Shown here: one piece after another, positions 1-7,270 of the stretch | Numbering within the stretch: position 1 is the first letter of the stretch | How the letters are laid out: every line of letters begins with the position of its first letter | NCBI GenBank assembly: GCA_017537495.1 | Contig: JAFYKS010000097.1 | Coordinates: 1 to 8,959, forward strand | Reading direction: 5' to 3' | Length of the DNA stretch: 8,959 nt | From: Bacillota bacterium | GTDB lineage: Bacteria > Bacillota > Clostridia > Peptostreptococcales > Anaerovoracaceae | Position numbers and translations under genes: made by a program | The notes under the pieces: model-generated | Seen by the model: only the letters and a program-made list of their open reading frames with translations | Told to the model about the DNA's origin: nothing | The model's database searches: none

Positions 1-1988
1 CCATCCTTACCCTCTTCGCCCATATAATCACCGTCGTACTTTTTCAGTTCTTCGGCCAGTCTTGCTTCTTCTTCCTGACGCAGACGTTCACGTTCTGCTG
101 CTTCTTCCGCGTCCTTTTCCTTTTTCTTTGCGTGGGAAATCTTCACGTTTTCAGCCAGCTCTTCTGCAGTGAACTTGCCGGTAAACAGATCTTCGAACTG
201 TTCGCCGTCGATGGTTTCCACCAGCAGCAGTGCGTTTGCCACACGTTCCAGAATTTCCATGTTTTCGGAAATCAGCTGTGTACACTGCTTGTATGCTTCA
301 TCGATAATGCGCTTGATTTCCGCATCGATGCTCTTTGCTGTTTCTTCAGAGTAGTTCTTATGGGATGTGAAATCATTACCCAGGAATACTTCTTCGGAGC
401 TGCTGTAGTTTACGGTACCAATGACTTCGGAGAAGCCGTACTTGGTTACCATTTCACGTGCAATTTCAGTTGCACGCATGATGTCATTGCTTGCACCGGT
501 GCTGATGTCATCCAGAGTCAGCTGTTCTGCCACACGGCCGCCCAGCAGTTCGATGATATCATTGTACATGCCCTTCTTGGTTGCATAGTAACGGTCTTCC
601 TTCGGCAGAGACATGGTGAAACCACCTGCTCGGCCTCTTGGAATAATGGTTACCTGATGAACAGGGTCGGAGCCTGGCAGCAGTCTGCCTACTACGGCAT
701 GGCCTGCTTCATGGAATGCAGTCAGCTTTCTTTCCTTCTCGCTGATTACACGGCTCTTCTTTTCAGGACCTGCAATTACCTTGGTGATTGCTTCTTCAAT
801 TTCTTCCATTCTGATGAAGCGGCCGTTTCTGCGTGCAGTAATCAGCGCTGCTTCATTCAGCAGGTTTTCGATATCAGCCGGAGTGAAGCCTGGTGTTCTT
901 CTGGCCAGTACTTCCGGTGTTACGTCGTCTGCCAGAGGTTTGTTTCTGCTGTGAACCTTGAAGATTTCTTCACGGCCCTTGATGTCCGGTGTGCCGATGA
1001 CAATCTGACGGTCAAAACGGCCCGGTCTCAGCAGAGCAGGGTCCAGGATGTCCGGACGGTTGGTTGCTGCCAGGATGATGATGCCGGAGTTTTCTGCAAA
1101 ACCGTCCATTTCAACCAGCAGCTGGTTCAGAGTCTGTTCTCTTTCGTCGTGGCCGCCGCCGATACCGGCACCACGCTTACGGCCTACTGCATCGATTTCA
1201 TCGATGAAGATGATGCAAGGCGCGTTCTTCTTCGCCTGGTCAAACAGGTCACGTACACGGGATGCGCCGACACCGACGAACATTTCTACGAAGTCGGAAC
1301 CACTGATGGTGAAGAACGGTACGCCCGCTTCCCCTGCAGTCGCCTTGGAAATGTAAGTCTTACCGGTACCCGGAGGGCCTACCAGCAGGATGCCCTTCGG
1401 AATTCTTGCACCCAGTTCACGGTATTTACGAGGATCCTTCAGGAAGTCTACCACTTCTTCCAGTTCCTGCTTTTCTTCATCCAGACCAGCTACGTCCTTA
1501 AAGGTAACCTTCTTGTCGCCGCCCTTTACCATCTTGGCTCTGGATTTGGCGAACTGGAATGCCTTTCCGTTTCCGCCCTGATTCATCATGAAGTAGAACA
1601 GGAATACCAGTGCCAGCACCATCACGATGGTTGGCAGCAGGTTCAGGAATACGGAGCCTGTATCAGGCGGATCACTTTCTACTGTTTCAATTTTTCCTTC
1701 CAGCATCTGCGGATACACATAAGTATCCCAGATGGTCATCAGCTCGATGCTGCTGTTGACATATGCGTAGACTGTCGTTTTTTCATCCAGTTTACCGGTC
1801 AGCTTCGTATCGGTCTGATTTATTTCTTTAATTTCCTCATTCTCCAGATGCTGGATGAATTCAGATAACGGTACTTCCTTCACGGTTGCAGCATCTTCCG
1901 GCATATTTCCCTGATAGAAATACGCAACCAGCAGTACTACTGCAAACAGAGCAAGGTAAATACCCATGTTCTTAGCAAATTTTTTCAC
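1..1988 (-). CDS. ftsH: ATP-dependent zinc metalloprotease FtsH (3' end cut by window edge)
   Basis: FtsH is a membrane-anchored AAA+ protease that extracts and degrades misfolded membrane proteins and short-lived regulators, working as a hexamer. The visible 662 residues show a first membrane segment (about 9-26), an extracytoplasmic domain (27-112), a second membrane segment (113-135), Walker A GPPGTGKT (204-211), Walker [10 protein letters not shown] (259-267), the second region of homology with Arg321, Arg324 and Arg327, and the zinc site HEAGH (426-430) with third ligand Asp502 in GASND. The tail from about residue 620 is a highly charged, probably coiled-coil extension still open at position 1. 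The start is GTG at 1988, chosen because GGAGGGGG lies 6 bases upstream; the next ATG (residue 8) is too far from it and would clip the first membrane segment. Just after Walker A the sequence reads [11 protein letters not shown] rather than the usual TLLAKAVAGEA. Identification is secure from the motifs. Confidence 0.97.
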   Translation of the reverse strand, partial: MKKFAKNMGIYLALFAVVLLVAYFYQGNMPEDAATVKEVPLSEFIQHLENEEIKEINQTDTKLTGKLDEKTTVYAYVNSSIELMTIWDTYVYPQMLEGKIETVESDPPDTGSVFLNLLPTIVMVLALVFLFYFMMNQGGNGKAFQFAKSRAKMVKGGDKKVTFKDVAGLDEEKQELEEVVDFLKDPRKYRELGARIPKGILLVGPPGTGKTYISKATAGEAGVPFFTISGSDFVEMFVGVGASRVRDLFDQAKKNAPCIIFIDEIDAVGRKRGAGIGGGHDEREQTLNQLLVEMDGFAENSGIIILAATNRPDILDPALLRPGRFDRQIVIGTPDIKGREEIFKVHSRNKPLADDVTPEVLARRTPGFTPADIENLLNEAALITARRNGRFIRMEEIEEAITKVIAGPEKKSRVISEKERKLTAFHEAGHAVVGRLLPGSDPVHQVTIIPRGRAGGFTMSLPKEDRYYATKKGMYNDIIELLGGRVAEQLTLDDISTGASNDIMRATEIAREMVTKYGFSEVIGTVNYSSSEEVFLGNDFTSHKNYSEETAKSIDAEIKRIIDEAYKQCTQLISENMEILERVANALLLVETIDGEQFEDLFTGKFTAEELAENVKISHAKKKEKDAEEAAERERLRQEEEARLAEELKKYDGDYMGEEGKD

Positions 1989-1994
1989 TTTGTT

Positions 1995-2002
1995 CCCCCT
2001 CC
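1995..2002 (-). promoter_or_regulatory. Strong ribosome binding site fixing the GTG start of ftsH
   Basis: On the minus strand GGAGGGGG is followed by AACAAA and then GTG. The near-perfect anti-16S match at 6-base spacing decides for GTG at 1988 over the in-frame ATG at 1967. Confidence 0.8.
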
Positions 2003-2079
2003 ACACCTTTGGATTCAGGCCTAAATTTTACCTTTTCTTTCCAAAGGAAAGTTGTTTTCTGTCACAAATAATCTTAGAT

Positions 2080-2108
2080 ATTCTATCATAACCGACATGA
2101 ATATTCAA
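2080..2108 (-). promoter_or_regulatory. Candidate sigma-A promoter for ftsH, extended -10
   Basis: On the minus strand TTGAAT (2108-2103) is followed after exactly 17 bases by TAGAAT (2085-2080), preceded by TGA to give an extended -10. It overlaps the last codons and stop of tilS and would start transcription near 2073, leaving a leader of about 85 bases. The leader carries a small inverted repeat, CTTTCC-AAA-GGAAAG (2037-2051), which might be an operator or a weak hairpin. Inference from consensus only. Confidence 0.45.
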
Positions 2109-3543
2109 GGACAATTATCGGTCTATCACAATTATCTTCTGCTCCGTAAGCTGCAGAATACCGTCCCCGCATCCCTTCCTGCGGAATGATCCACAGAATT
2201 TCGCTGCCGATGGCCGCCAGTTTCACGCTGTCACGAAGTGCTTTCGGAACCTTCATGTCCACCAGCACATCCTGCAGTTTTTTGCGATGAAGACCGCCGG
2301 CTGTCTTTATGCGGATGTAGTCTCCGTCCTGCCGGTTTCTCAGCAAAATCCCTTCTGCCCCATCTTCTCCGTACACCTCCTGCAGTTTCGCCAGGTCAAA
2401 ATGTGCCTTCAGCCTGCGCTCTCCGGCTGCATCCCGGATGCCAGCCTCATCATCGTCTATCGTCGATGTACGCACGGATACTCGAAGTTCCCCCATTTCA
2501 GCTTCTGCGGTCAGTTTCCGCAGGCAGAGCCGGTCGTAGCGTTTTTCTGCCGCAGCATCTCCCGGAAGATTCCAGGATGCAGAAGGGCTGTCAGATTTCA
2601 GAATCTGTTCGATTCCTTCAAGATGTGACGCAGCCACATCTTCAGCTGCACCGATAACAGTCAGAGCTCTATGATACAGGCGGATTCTGATGGCTGGGTG
2701 AAAACTGTCCAAAATTTCAAGGGAGAATTCCACCATTTCACCGGTTTCTCTCACCACAGCCTGTCCGTATGCCTTCTCGGCTTCCTGCCAGATAAAGTCG
2801 GAATCGGCAGCTGCCGATGCAGCCAGTCGGTTGAGTCCTGCACTGATATTCGGATTGTACTCCTGCCGCAGGTACGGAAGGAGCTGAAGCCGGATGCGGT
2901 TCCGCATGTAGACCGGCTCCTCATTAGTATGGTCTCTGCGCGGCATCAGATTCCGTTCCGCGCAGTATTTTTCAATTTCTCTGCGGCTCACATCCAGCAA
3001 AGGCCGGATAACCGCAATGTTCTGTTCATTCCATCGTTTATATGCGATGCCGGATAGCCCGTCCACGCCGGTCCCCCTGAGAAGGCGGAACAGCACCGTT
3101 TCAGCCTGGTCATCTGCATTCTGTCCTACCGCGATGGCAATTTTTTCTGCAGAAACCGGACAGCCGTTACCAGATTCACATCCCTGCACAAGTGCCTCAG
3201 CCACCTGCGCAAAAGCTTCATAGCGAACCTTCCGTCCAGCTTCTTCCGGACTGAGTCCTTCCGCAGCTGCCAGCGCACTGCAGTCACGGACGAAGGTTCT
3301 GCACGGCCACCCTGCCTGACGGCAGAAGTCCTCCACAAAAGCCTGATCTTCCTCTGCTGCTCCCGGGCGGAACTTGTGGTTCACATGAACCGGATGCAGT
3401 GTCAGCTGCCAGTCCTCCGCCAGACGGCAGAGCACGTCAAACATGCACATGGAATCCGGGCCTCCTGAAAGGCCGATTACAATGTGCATTCCCTTTTCCA
3501 GCATCTGATGCTGTCTGATTGTCTGCAAAATCCTGTTCTTCAT
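2086..3543 (-). CDS. tilS: tRNA(Ile)-lysidine synthase TilS
   Basis: TilS uses ATP and lysine to convert the wobble cytidine of the CAU-anticodon tRNA-Ile to lysidine, so that it reads AUA and is charged with isoleucine. It is a cytosolic, normally essential enzyme. The 485 residues show the N-type ATP pyrophosphatase loop SGGPDS (26-31), VNHKFRPG (54-61), the SPEEAGRKVRYEAF segment (98-111), DDQAETVLFRLLRGTG (144-159), RNRIR (214-218), and the C-terminal TilS domain with RNRQDGD (402-408) and GGLHRKKLQD (416-425). The usual His before the DDQAET box is replaced: it reads GQNADDQ. Residues 120-134 look like a small loop insertion. The gene starts 21 bases after the phosphatase stop with only a modest Shine-Dalgarno (GGAACAGG), so it is probably cotranscribed and perhaps translationally coupled. 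Length fits the long Bacillus-type TilS class. Confidence 0.95.
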   Translation of the reverse strand: MKNRILQTIRQHQMLEKGMHIVIGLSGGPDSMCMFDVLCRLAEDWQLTLHPVHVNHKFRPGAAEEDQAFVEDFCRQAGWPCRTFVRDCSALAAAEGLSPEEAGRKVRYEAFAQVAEALVQGCESGNGCPVSAEKIAIAVGQNADDQAETVLFRLLRGTGVDGLSGIAYKRWNEQNIAVIRPLLDVSRREIEKYCAERNLMPRRDHTNEEPVYMRNRIRLQLLPYLRQEYNPNISAGLNRLAASAAADSDFIWQEAEKAYGQAVVRETGEMVEFSLEILDSFHPAIRIRLYHRALTVIGAAEDVAASHLEGIEQILKSDSPSASWNLPGDAAAEKRYDRLCLRKLTAEAEMGELRVSVRTSTIDDDEAGIRDAAGERRLKAHFDLAKLQEVYGEDGAEGILLRNRQDGDYIRIKTAGGLHRKKLQDVLVDMKVPKALRDSVKLAAIGSEILWIIPQEGMRGRYSAAYGAEDNCDRPIIVLEYSCRL

Positions 3544-3564
3544 ATCCTGTTCCGTCTTTTCTCT

Positions 3565-4287
3565 TTATCGTACAAGAATTACTGCCACTGTGGCATCGTC
3601 CATCTCCGCTCCCCGGTTCCGCTCCTGCGCCCTGGCAAGGAGTGCTGCAGCCAGCTGCCTTGGTCCCGGCAAAGCATGTTTCCGTCCTTCACGGACATCC
3701 GAAATTAAATCGTCTAAAAACGATTCAACCCAGTCCGCACCGTCAGGGCAGCGCCAGCCATCCGGGCAGCGCCAGCCGGAATCGCAGATTCCGTCGGACA
3801 TCATCACGATGATGTCCCCGGCTGAAAGCCGGGCGCTGACATGAGTCAGCCGGATTTCCGGCAAAATCCCCACCGGAAGTGCCGGCTGGGAAATTCGGCG
3901 GATTCTTCGGCCCCGGATAATGTAGGATGGGGCCGCCCCCATTTTATAAAATTTTGCCCGCCGGTCACTCTGCCCGATAACGGCCAGATCAACCGTGGCA
4001 TAGATTTCTTTTTGACTGCTTTTCTGCAGCAGCGACCGGTTCACTTCCTTAATGGCCCGTGCCGAAGGCATCCCCTGCTTCAAAAGCCGCCGCAGAAGCC
4101 CGGCTGCCGCCCGGCTTTCTGCCGCGGCATCCTTACCGTGCCCCATTCCGTCGCAAAGTATCACTGCCCGGCTGCCATCGGGCAGCCTGCAGGAAAACAC
4201 AGTGTCGCCGCAGATTTCAGTTCCGTTCTCGTCCAGCTCCCCGGCCGCAGCCCGGGATGCATATCCGATTCTGATATGGTTTTCCAT
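3565..4287 (-). CDS. Stand-alone SpoIIE-type PP2C serine phosphatase
   Basis: The 240-residue protein is a metal-dependent PPM/PP2C phosphatase of the SpoIIE/RsbU class, which typically dephosphorylates an anti-sigma-factor antagonist (SpoIIAA/RsbV type). The four expected metal-site aspartates are visible: Asp28 in CGDTVF, Asp46 in CDGMGHG (45-51), Asp165 in MSDGICDSG (163-171), and Asp230/231 in MDDATV. MGAAPSYIIRG (116-126) is the typical core strand segment. No membrane helix, signal peptide or extra sensor domain is present, whereas Bacillus SpoIIE carries about ten membrane helices ahead of this domain. Its place ahead of tilS and ftsH matches that of spoIIE, so it may be a trimmed spoIIE or a different PP2C gene in the same slot. 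A CPDGWR unit is duplicated right after the third aspartate (see 3742-3777). Start ATG has AGAGGTG about 8 bases upstream. Substrate unknown. Confidence 0.87.
   Translation of the reverse strand: MENHIRIGYASRAAAGELDENGTEICGDTVFSCRLPDGSRAVILCDGMGHGKDAAAESRAAAGLLRRLLKQGMPSARAIKEVNRSLLQKSSQKEIYATVDLAVIGQSDRRAKFYKMGAAPSYIIRGRRIRRISQPALPVGILPEIRLTHVSARLSAGDIIVMMSDGICDSGWRCPDGWRCPDGADWVESFLDDLISDVREGRKHALPGPRQLAAALLARAQERNRGAEMDDATVAVILVR
3742..3777. repeat. 18-base in-frame tandem duplication inside the phosphatase gene
   Basis: Two adjacent 18-base units (3742-3759 and 3760-3777) match at 16 of 18 positions and share an uninterrupted 14-base core, GGGCAGCGCCAGCC. On the minus strand they encode GWRCPD twice, giving GWRCPDGWRCPDG at residues 171-183, directly after the catalytic SDG loop. 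Being in frame, it lengthens the loop without disrupting the gene. Confidence 0.9.
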
Positions 4288-4321
4288 GATATCACACCTC
4301 TTGAGGCATCATATCACACTT
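4285..4321. repeat. 15-base direct repeat, 22-base period, at the phosphatase start
   Basis: On the plus strand CATGATATCACACCT (4285-4299) and CATCATATCACACTT (4307-4321) match at 13 of 15 positions, with nine identical bases in a row (ATATCACAC). The 22-base period is close to two helical turns. The first copy contains the start codon and part of the Shine-Dalgarno; the second overlaps the candidate -10 element. It may be a double operator or a duplication of the translation start. The upstream copy creates a five-codon mini-frame (MPQEV) ending four bases before the real ATG. Confidence 0.6.
4308..4316 (-). promoter_or_regulatory. Possible extended -10 element for the phosphatase-tilS genes
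   Basis: On the minus strand TGA-TATGAT forms an extended -10. No good -35 lies 16-18 bases upstream, so any promoter would depend on the TG extension or an activator. It sits in the 65-base gap after tatD. Weak evidence. Confidence 0.25.
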
Positions 4322-4352
4322 ATCCTGAAAACCACGTCGAATCCTGCGTTAC

Positions 4353-5183
4353 TTATTCAATACCGTAGAAAATTTTAGCGTTTTCGCAGGTCTGACGCGC
4401 CACGTCTTCGTATTCCATCTCCTTCAGTGCTGCCACGTGACGTGCGGTGTATTCCACCAGAGGAGACTTGTTCTTCTTGCCTCTGAATGGTTCCGGTGTC
4501 AGGTAAGGTGCATCGGTTTCCACCAGCAGGAATTCAATCGGAATGGCCTTCACCACTTCCGGAGTCTTCTTGTTGTTCTTATAGGTTACAGGACCGGCGA
4601 TGGAAATGGTTGCGCCCAGCTTCACATACTGCTCTGCCATTTCGCGGCTGCCGCTGAAGCAGTGGAGCAGAACTCTGGCATCCTTCACCATCTGTCCGTT
4701 CGGACCTTTTCTCTTAGGGAACCAGCTGCAGCGTTCGTCGCTGAAAGCGCCTTCTTCTTTCAGTATGTCCATGCATTCCTGGTCTGCTTCGCGGGAATGA
4801 ATGACAATCGGCATCTTCAGTTCGTTTGCCAGCTGGATCTGGCGGCGGAACCAGTAGCGCTGTACATCCGGTTCGGACAGGTTGTAGTGATAATCCAGTC
4901 CGATTTCACCGATAGCCTGCACTTTGTCCTTCTTTGCCAGGCTCTTGATCATCAGCAGAACGTCTTCGTCCAGAGTCTTTGCATCGTGGGGATGCACGCC
5001 AACCACAGCGTAGCACCACGGCAGAGCCTTCGCATGTTCCACTGCCTTCAGGGAGCTTCCCAGGTCAAAACCGATATCGCAAACGTACTTTACATCAGAT
5101 GCTTCGATTTCTTTATAAAGCTGCTGCAGATATGCTTCTTTCATATCTTCGTTATTTAAATGTGTATGGGAGTCAAATAACAT
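4353..5183 (-). CDS. tatD: TatD family metal-dependent hydrolase / DNase
   Basis: TatD proteins are TIM-barrel, two-metal hydrolases; characterised members are 3'-5' DNases acting on damaged or released DNA in the cytosol. The 276-residue protein shows the full motif set: His6/His8 in DSHTH, Glu93 in GEIGLDYH (92-99), His129 in HSR, His174 in HCFSG, and Asp224 in ETDAPYLTP. The start at 5183 is chosen because AAAGGGG lies 6 bases upstream; an in-frame ATG at 5201 would place that Shine-Dalgarno inside the coding sequence and has no clear site of its own. Between the third and fourth metal motifs (about residues 146-169) there is an extra, charged stretch rich in Lys/Arg that is longer than the usual TatD linker. 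The gene follows metG by 71 bases, as in Bacillus (metS-yabD), and probably shares its transcript in part. The precise substrate cannot be read from sequence. Confidence 0.94.
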   Translation of the reverse strand: MLFDSHTHLNNEDMKEAYLQQLYKEIEASDVKYVCDIGFDLGSSLKAVEHAKALPWCYAVVGVHPHDAKTLDEDVLLMIKSLAKKDKVQAIGEIGLDYHYNLSEPDVQRYWFRRQIQLANELKMPIVIHSREADQECMDILKEEGAFSDERCSWFPKRKGPNGQMVKDARVLLHCFSGSREMAEQYVKLGATISIAGPVTYKNNKKTPEVVKAIPIEFLLVETDAPYLTPEPFRGKKNKSPLVEYTARHVAALKEMEYEDVARQTCENAKIFYGIE

Positions 5184-5189
5184 GTTTTT

Positions 5190-5196
5190 CCCCTTT
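5190..5196 (-). promoter_or_regulatory. Ribosome binding site deciding the tatD start
   Basis: AAAGGGG on the minus strand, 6 bases before ATG at 5183. It lies within the alternative six-codon extension that begins at 5201, which argues against that longer start. Confidence 0.7.
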
Positions 5197-5202
5197 CTCA
5201 TA

Positions 5203-5239
5203 AAAGTGAAAATGAGAGGGCAACTTCCATTGCCCCCTC
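5203..5239 (-). terminator. Hairpin with T-rich tail between metG and tatD
   Basis: On the minus strand GAGGGGGCAA (5239-5230), a six-base loop, and TTGCCCTCTC (5223-5214) form a 10-pair stem with one G-U pair, followed by ATTTTCACTTTT. The interrupted T tract suggests a leaky intrinsic terminator or attenuator that lowers tatD expression relative to metG. The stem also reads on the plus strand with a T-rich tail (5240-5253), so it could act in both directions. Confidence 0.5.
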
Positions 5240-5254
5240 TTCATTATCTTTTTA

Positions 5255-7195
5255 TTAGCTTACTGCGTTTCCGTCTTCAGCTTCTGTGGTTACGATTTCC
5301 AGCTTTTCGCCGTTGTCAGCGAAGAGGATCATACCCTTGGATTCCATGCCGCGCAGTGCTCTTGGCTTCAGGTTCGCTACTACGATAACCTTCTTGCCTT
5401 CCATTTCTTCCGGCTTATAGTGTTCTGCCACACCGGATACGATCTGGCGTGTTTCGGTACCCATCTTCACCTGGAATACCAGCAGCTTGTCAGCCTTCGG
5501 ATGCTTTTCTGCTTTCATGATAGTGCCGACTCTCAGGTCGATCTTATCAAAATCTTCATAAACGATTTCAGGCTTCAGTTCCAGTGGAATGTTTTCTTCC
5601 TTTGGACCTTCCTTAGCTTCAACCAGTGCAGTCAGTTCTGCCAGTTCCTTTTCGATGTCAAGGCGTGGGAAGATTGCATTGCCCTTCTTCACCTGTTCAC
5701 CGTACATCATGTCGAATGTGAAGGCATCTTCCCAAACAACATCGCTGAACCACAGACCCATCTGCTTTCTGATTTCCTTGGAAGTGGTGTGCATGAACGG
5801 ATAAATCAGGATGGATACAATACGCAGAGCTTCTGCCAGGTTGTGCATTACAGTATCCAGTTCTGCCTTCTTTTCTTCGTCCTTTGCCAGGATCCAAGGA
5901 GCCTTTTCGTCGATATACTTGTTAGCTCTTCTTACTACGGTCCAGATTTCTTCCAGTGCCATGTTGAAGGCGAACTTGTCCATCTGTGCTTCTACCTTTG
6001 CTGCTGCGCCGGTAGCAATTGCCTTCAGGTCGCGGTCAATATCGTCTTCAGTAGTGGATGCAGGAACATTTCCGCCGCAATACTTTTCGATCATGGATAC
6101 GGTTCTGGAAACCAGGTTGCCCAGGTCGTTTGCCAGGTCGTAGTTCATTCTCTTCAGCATTACTTCGTTGGTGAATACGCCGTCCTGACCGAAGGTGTAT
6201 TCTCTCAGCAGGAAGTACTTCAGAGCGTCGATTCCGTATCTATCAATCAGTACAACAGGGTCTACCACGTCCTTACCCTTCGCAGCCTTGGACTTGGAAA
6301 CCTTTTCACCGCCCAGCAGCAGCCAGCCGTGACCCAGAACCTGCTTTGGCAGAGGTTCTTCAATACTCATCAGCATAGCAGGCCAGATGATGGTGTGGAA
6401 TCTTACGATTTCCTTACCTACCAGGTGAACGTTTGCAGGCCAGTACTTATCGTACAGCTCGCGGTCATCTTCAAAGCCCAGTGCAGTGATATAGTTGGAC
6501 AGTGCATCCAGCCATACGTAGATTACATGCTTTCCGTCGATTGGAACCGGTACACCCCAGTCAAAAGTAGATCTGGAGATACACAGGTCTTCCAGGCCCT
6601 GCTTAACGAATGCGATCATTTCGTTTCTTCTGGAATCCGGCTGCAGGAATTCCGGATTGTTTTCGAACAGGTCGATCAGCTTGTCTGCGTACTTGCTCAG
6701 CTTGAAGAAGTATGCTTCTTCCTTAGCAGGCTGTACCGGTCTGCCGCAGTCAGGACAGCAGCCGTTTACCAGCTGGGATTCTGTCCAGAAGGATTCACAA
6801 GGTGTGCAGTATAAACCTTCGTATTCACCCTTGTAGATATCGCCCTTTTCGTACATCTTCATGAAGATGTTCTGTACTCTCTTAACATGACGTTCTTCAG
6901 TTGTTCTGATGAAGTCGTCATAGGAAATTTCCATGGTTGCCCACAGCTTCTTGATACCGTCAACTACTTCGTCAACGTAAGCCTGTGGAGTTACGCCCTT
7001 GGCGTCTGCCAGTGTCTGAATCTTCTGGCCGTGTTCGTCAGTACCGGTCAGGAATCTAACATCGTAACCTGCCAGTCTCTTAAATCTTGCCATTGCGTCT
7101 GCCATTACGGTGCAGTATGTGTGACCGATGTGCAGATTGCTGCTTGGATAGTAAATCGGGGTTGTAATATAATAAGTACCCTTTTTTTCTGTCAT
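5255..7195 (-). CDS. metG: Methionyl-tRNA synthetase with C-terminal tRNA-binding domain
   Basis: MetG charges initiator and elongator tRNA-Met with methionine using ATP, in the cytosol. The 646-residue class I enzyme shows HIGH (22-25), a single zinc knuckle with CTPC (130-133) and CPDC (147-150), the tRNA-synthetase core motif VWLDALSNY (227-235), and the KMSKS loop as KVSKS (298-302). The anticodon-binding helical domain spans about 345-510. A linker rich in Glu/Lys (515-545) leads to an EMAP-II/Trbp111-like tRNA-binding domain (about 547-646: DLRVGTI, HPKADKLL, NLKPRALRGMESKGM), which usually mediates dimerisation and tRNA capture. Start ATG has GGGAG 10 bases upstream. Stop is TAA at 5257-5255. 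Length fits the four-cysteine, Bacillus-type enzyme. Codon use is strongly biased, as expected of a well-expressed housekeeping gene. No T-box or SAM riboswitch was recognised upstream. Confidence 0.97.
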   Translation of the reverse strand: MTEKKGTYYITTPIYYPSSNLHIGHTYCTVMADAMARFKRLAGYDVRFLTGTDEHGQKIQTLADAKGVTPQAYVDEVVDGIKKLWATMEISYDDFIRTTEERHVKRVQNIFMKMYEKGDIYKGEYEGLYCTPCESFWTESQLVNGCCPDCGRPVQPAKEEAYFFKLSKYADKLIDLFENNPEFLQPDSRRNEMIAFVKQGLEDLCISRSTFDWGVPVPIDGKHVIYVWLDALSNYITALGFEDDRELYDKYWPANVHLVGKEIVRFHTIIWPAMLMSIEEPLPKQVLGHGWLLLGGEKVSKSKAAKGKDVVDPVVLIDRYGIDALKYFLLREYTFGQDGVFTNEVMLKRMNYDLANDLGNLVSRTVSMIEKYCGGNVPASTTEDDIDRDLKAIATGAAAKVEAQMDKFAFNMALEEIWTVVRRANKYIDEKAPWILAKDEEKKAELDTVMHNLAEALRIVSILIYPFMHTTSKEIRKQMGLWFSDVVWEDAFTFDMMYGEQVKKGNAIFPRLDIEKELAELTALVEAKEGPKEENIPLELKPEIVYEDFDKIDLRVGTIMKAEKHPKADKLLVFQVKMGTETRQIVSGVAEHYKPEEMEGKKVIVVANLKPRALRGMESKGMILFADNGEKLEIVTTEAEDGNAVS

Positions 7196-7217
7196 TGTTT
7201 TAAGTCTCCCTTCATCT

Positions 7218-7266
7218 CCCTCTCGAATGAGAGAGGGCAGTTATCTGGTGCCGCATTCTGCGCGGC
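7218..7266 (-). promoter_or_regulatory. metG leader with two small hairpins
   Basis: The 75-base gap ahead of metG holds two perfect inverted repeats: GCCGC/GCGGC (7250-7254 with 7262-7266) and CCCTCTC/GAGAGGG (7218-7224 with 7231-7237, six-base loop). Neither is followed by a T tract, so they are not convincing terminators. The second lies just upstream of the metG Shine-Dalgarno and could affect initiation or transcript stability. Function not established. Confidence 0.4.
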
Positions 7267-7270
7267 CTCG

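Noticed and set aside
132..1868. A 578-codon open frame on the plus strand, antisense to ftsH
   Set aside because: The minus strand in this interval encodes unmistakable FtsH motifs. The plus-strand product is rich in Cys, Phe and Gln with no recognisable domain. Long antisense frames arise when a biased gene avoids TTA, CTA and TCA codons in the relevant register.
4292..4306. CCTC-TT-GAGG as a terminator after tatD
   Set aside because: Only four pairs with a two-base loop and no T tract; it overlaps the phosphatase Shine-Dalgarno and is most likely chance.
4437..5159. A 240-codon plus-strand frame opposite tatD
   Set aside because: Mirror of the tatD coding sequence; no ribosome site and no motif.
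5420..6814. A 464-codon open frame on the plus strand, antisense to metG
   Set aside because: Same cause as for ftsH: a codon-bias shadow of the well-expressed metG, with no domain and an improbable composition.
7196..7270. Possible T-box or SAM riboswitch upstream of metG
   Set aside because: The gap is only 75 bases, the T-box core (AGGGTGGNACCGCG) is not present on the coding strand, and no terminator/antiterminator pair is visible.
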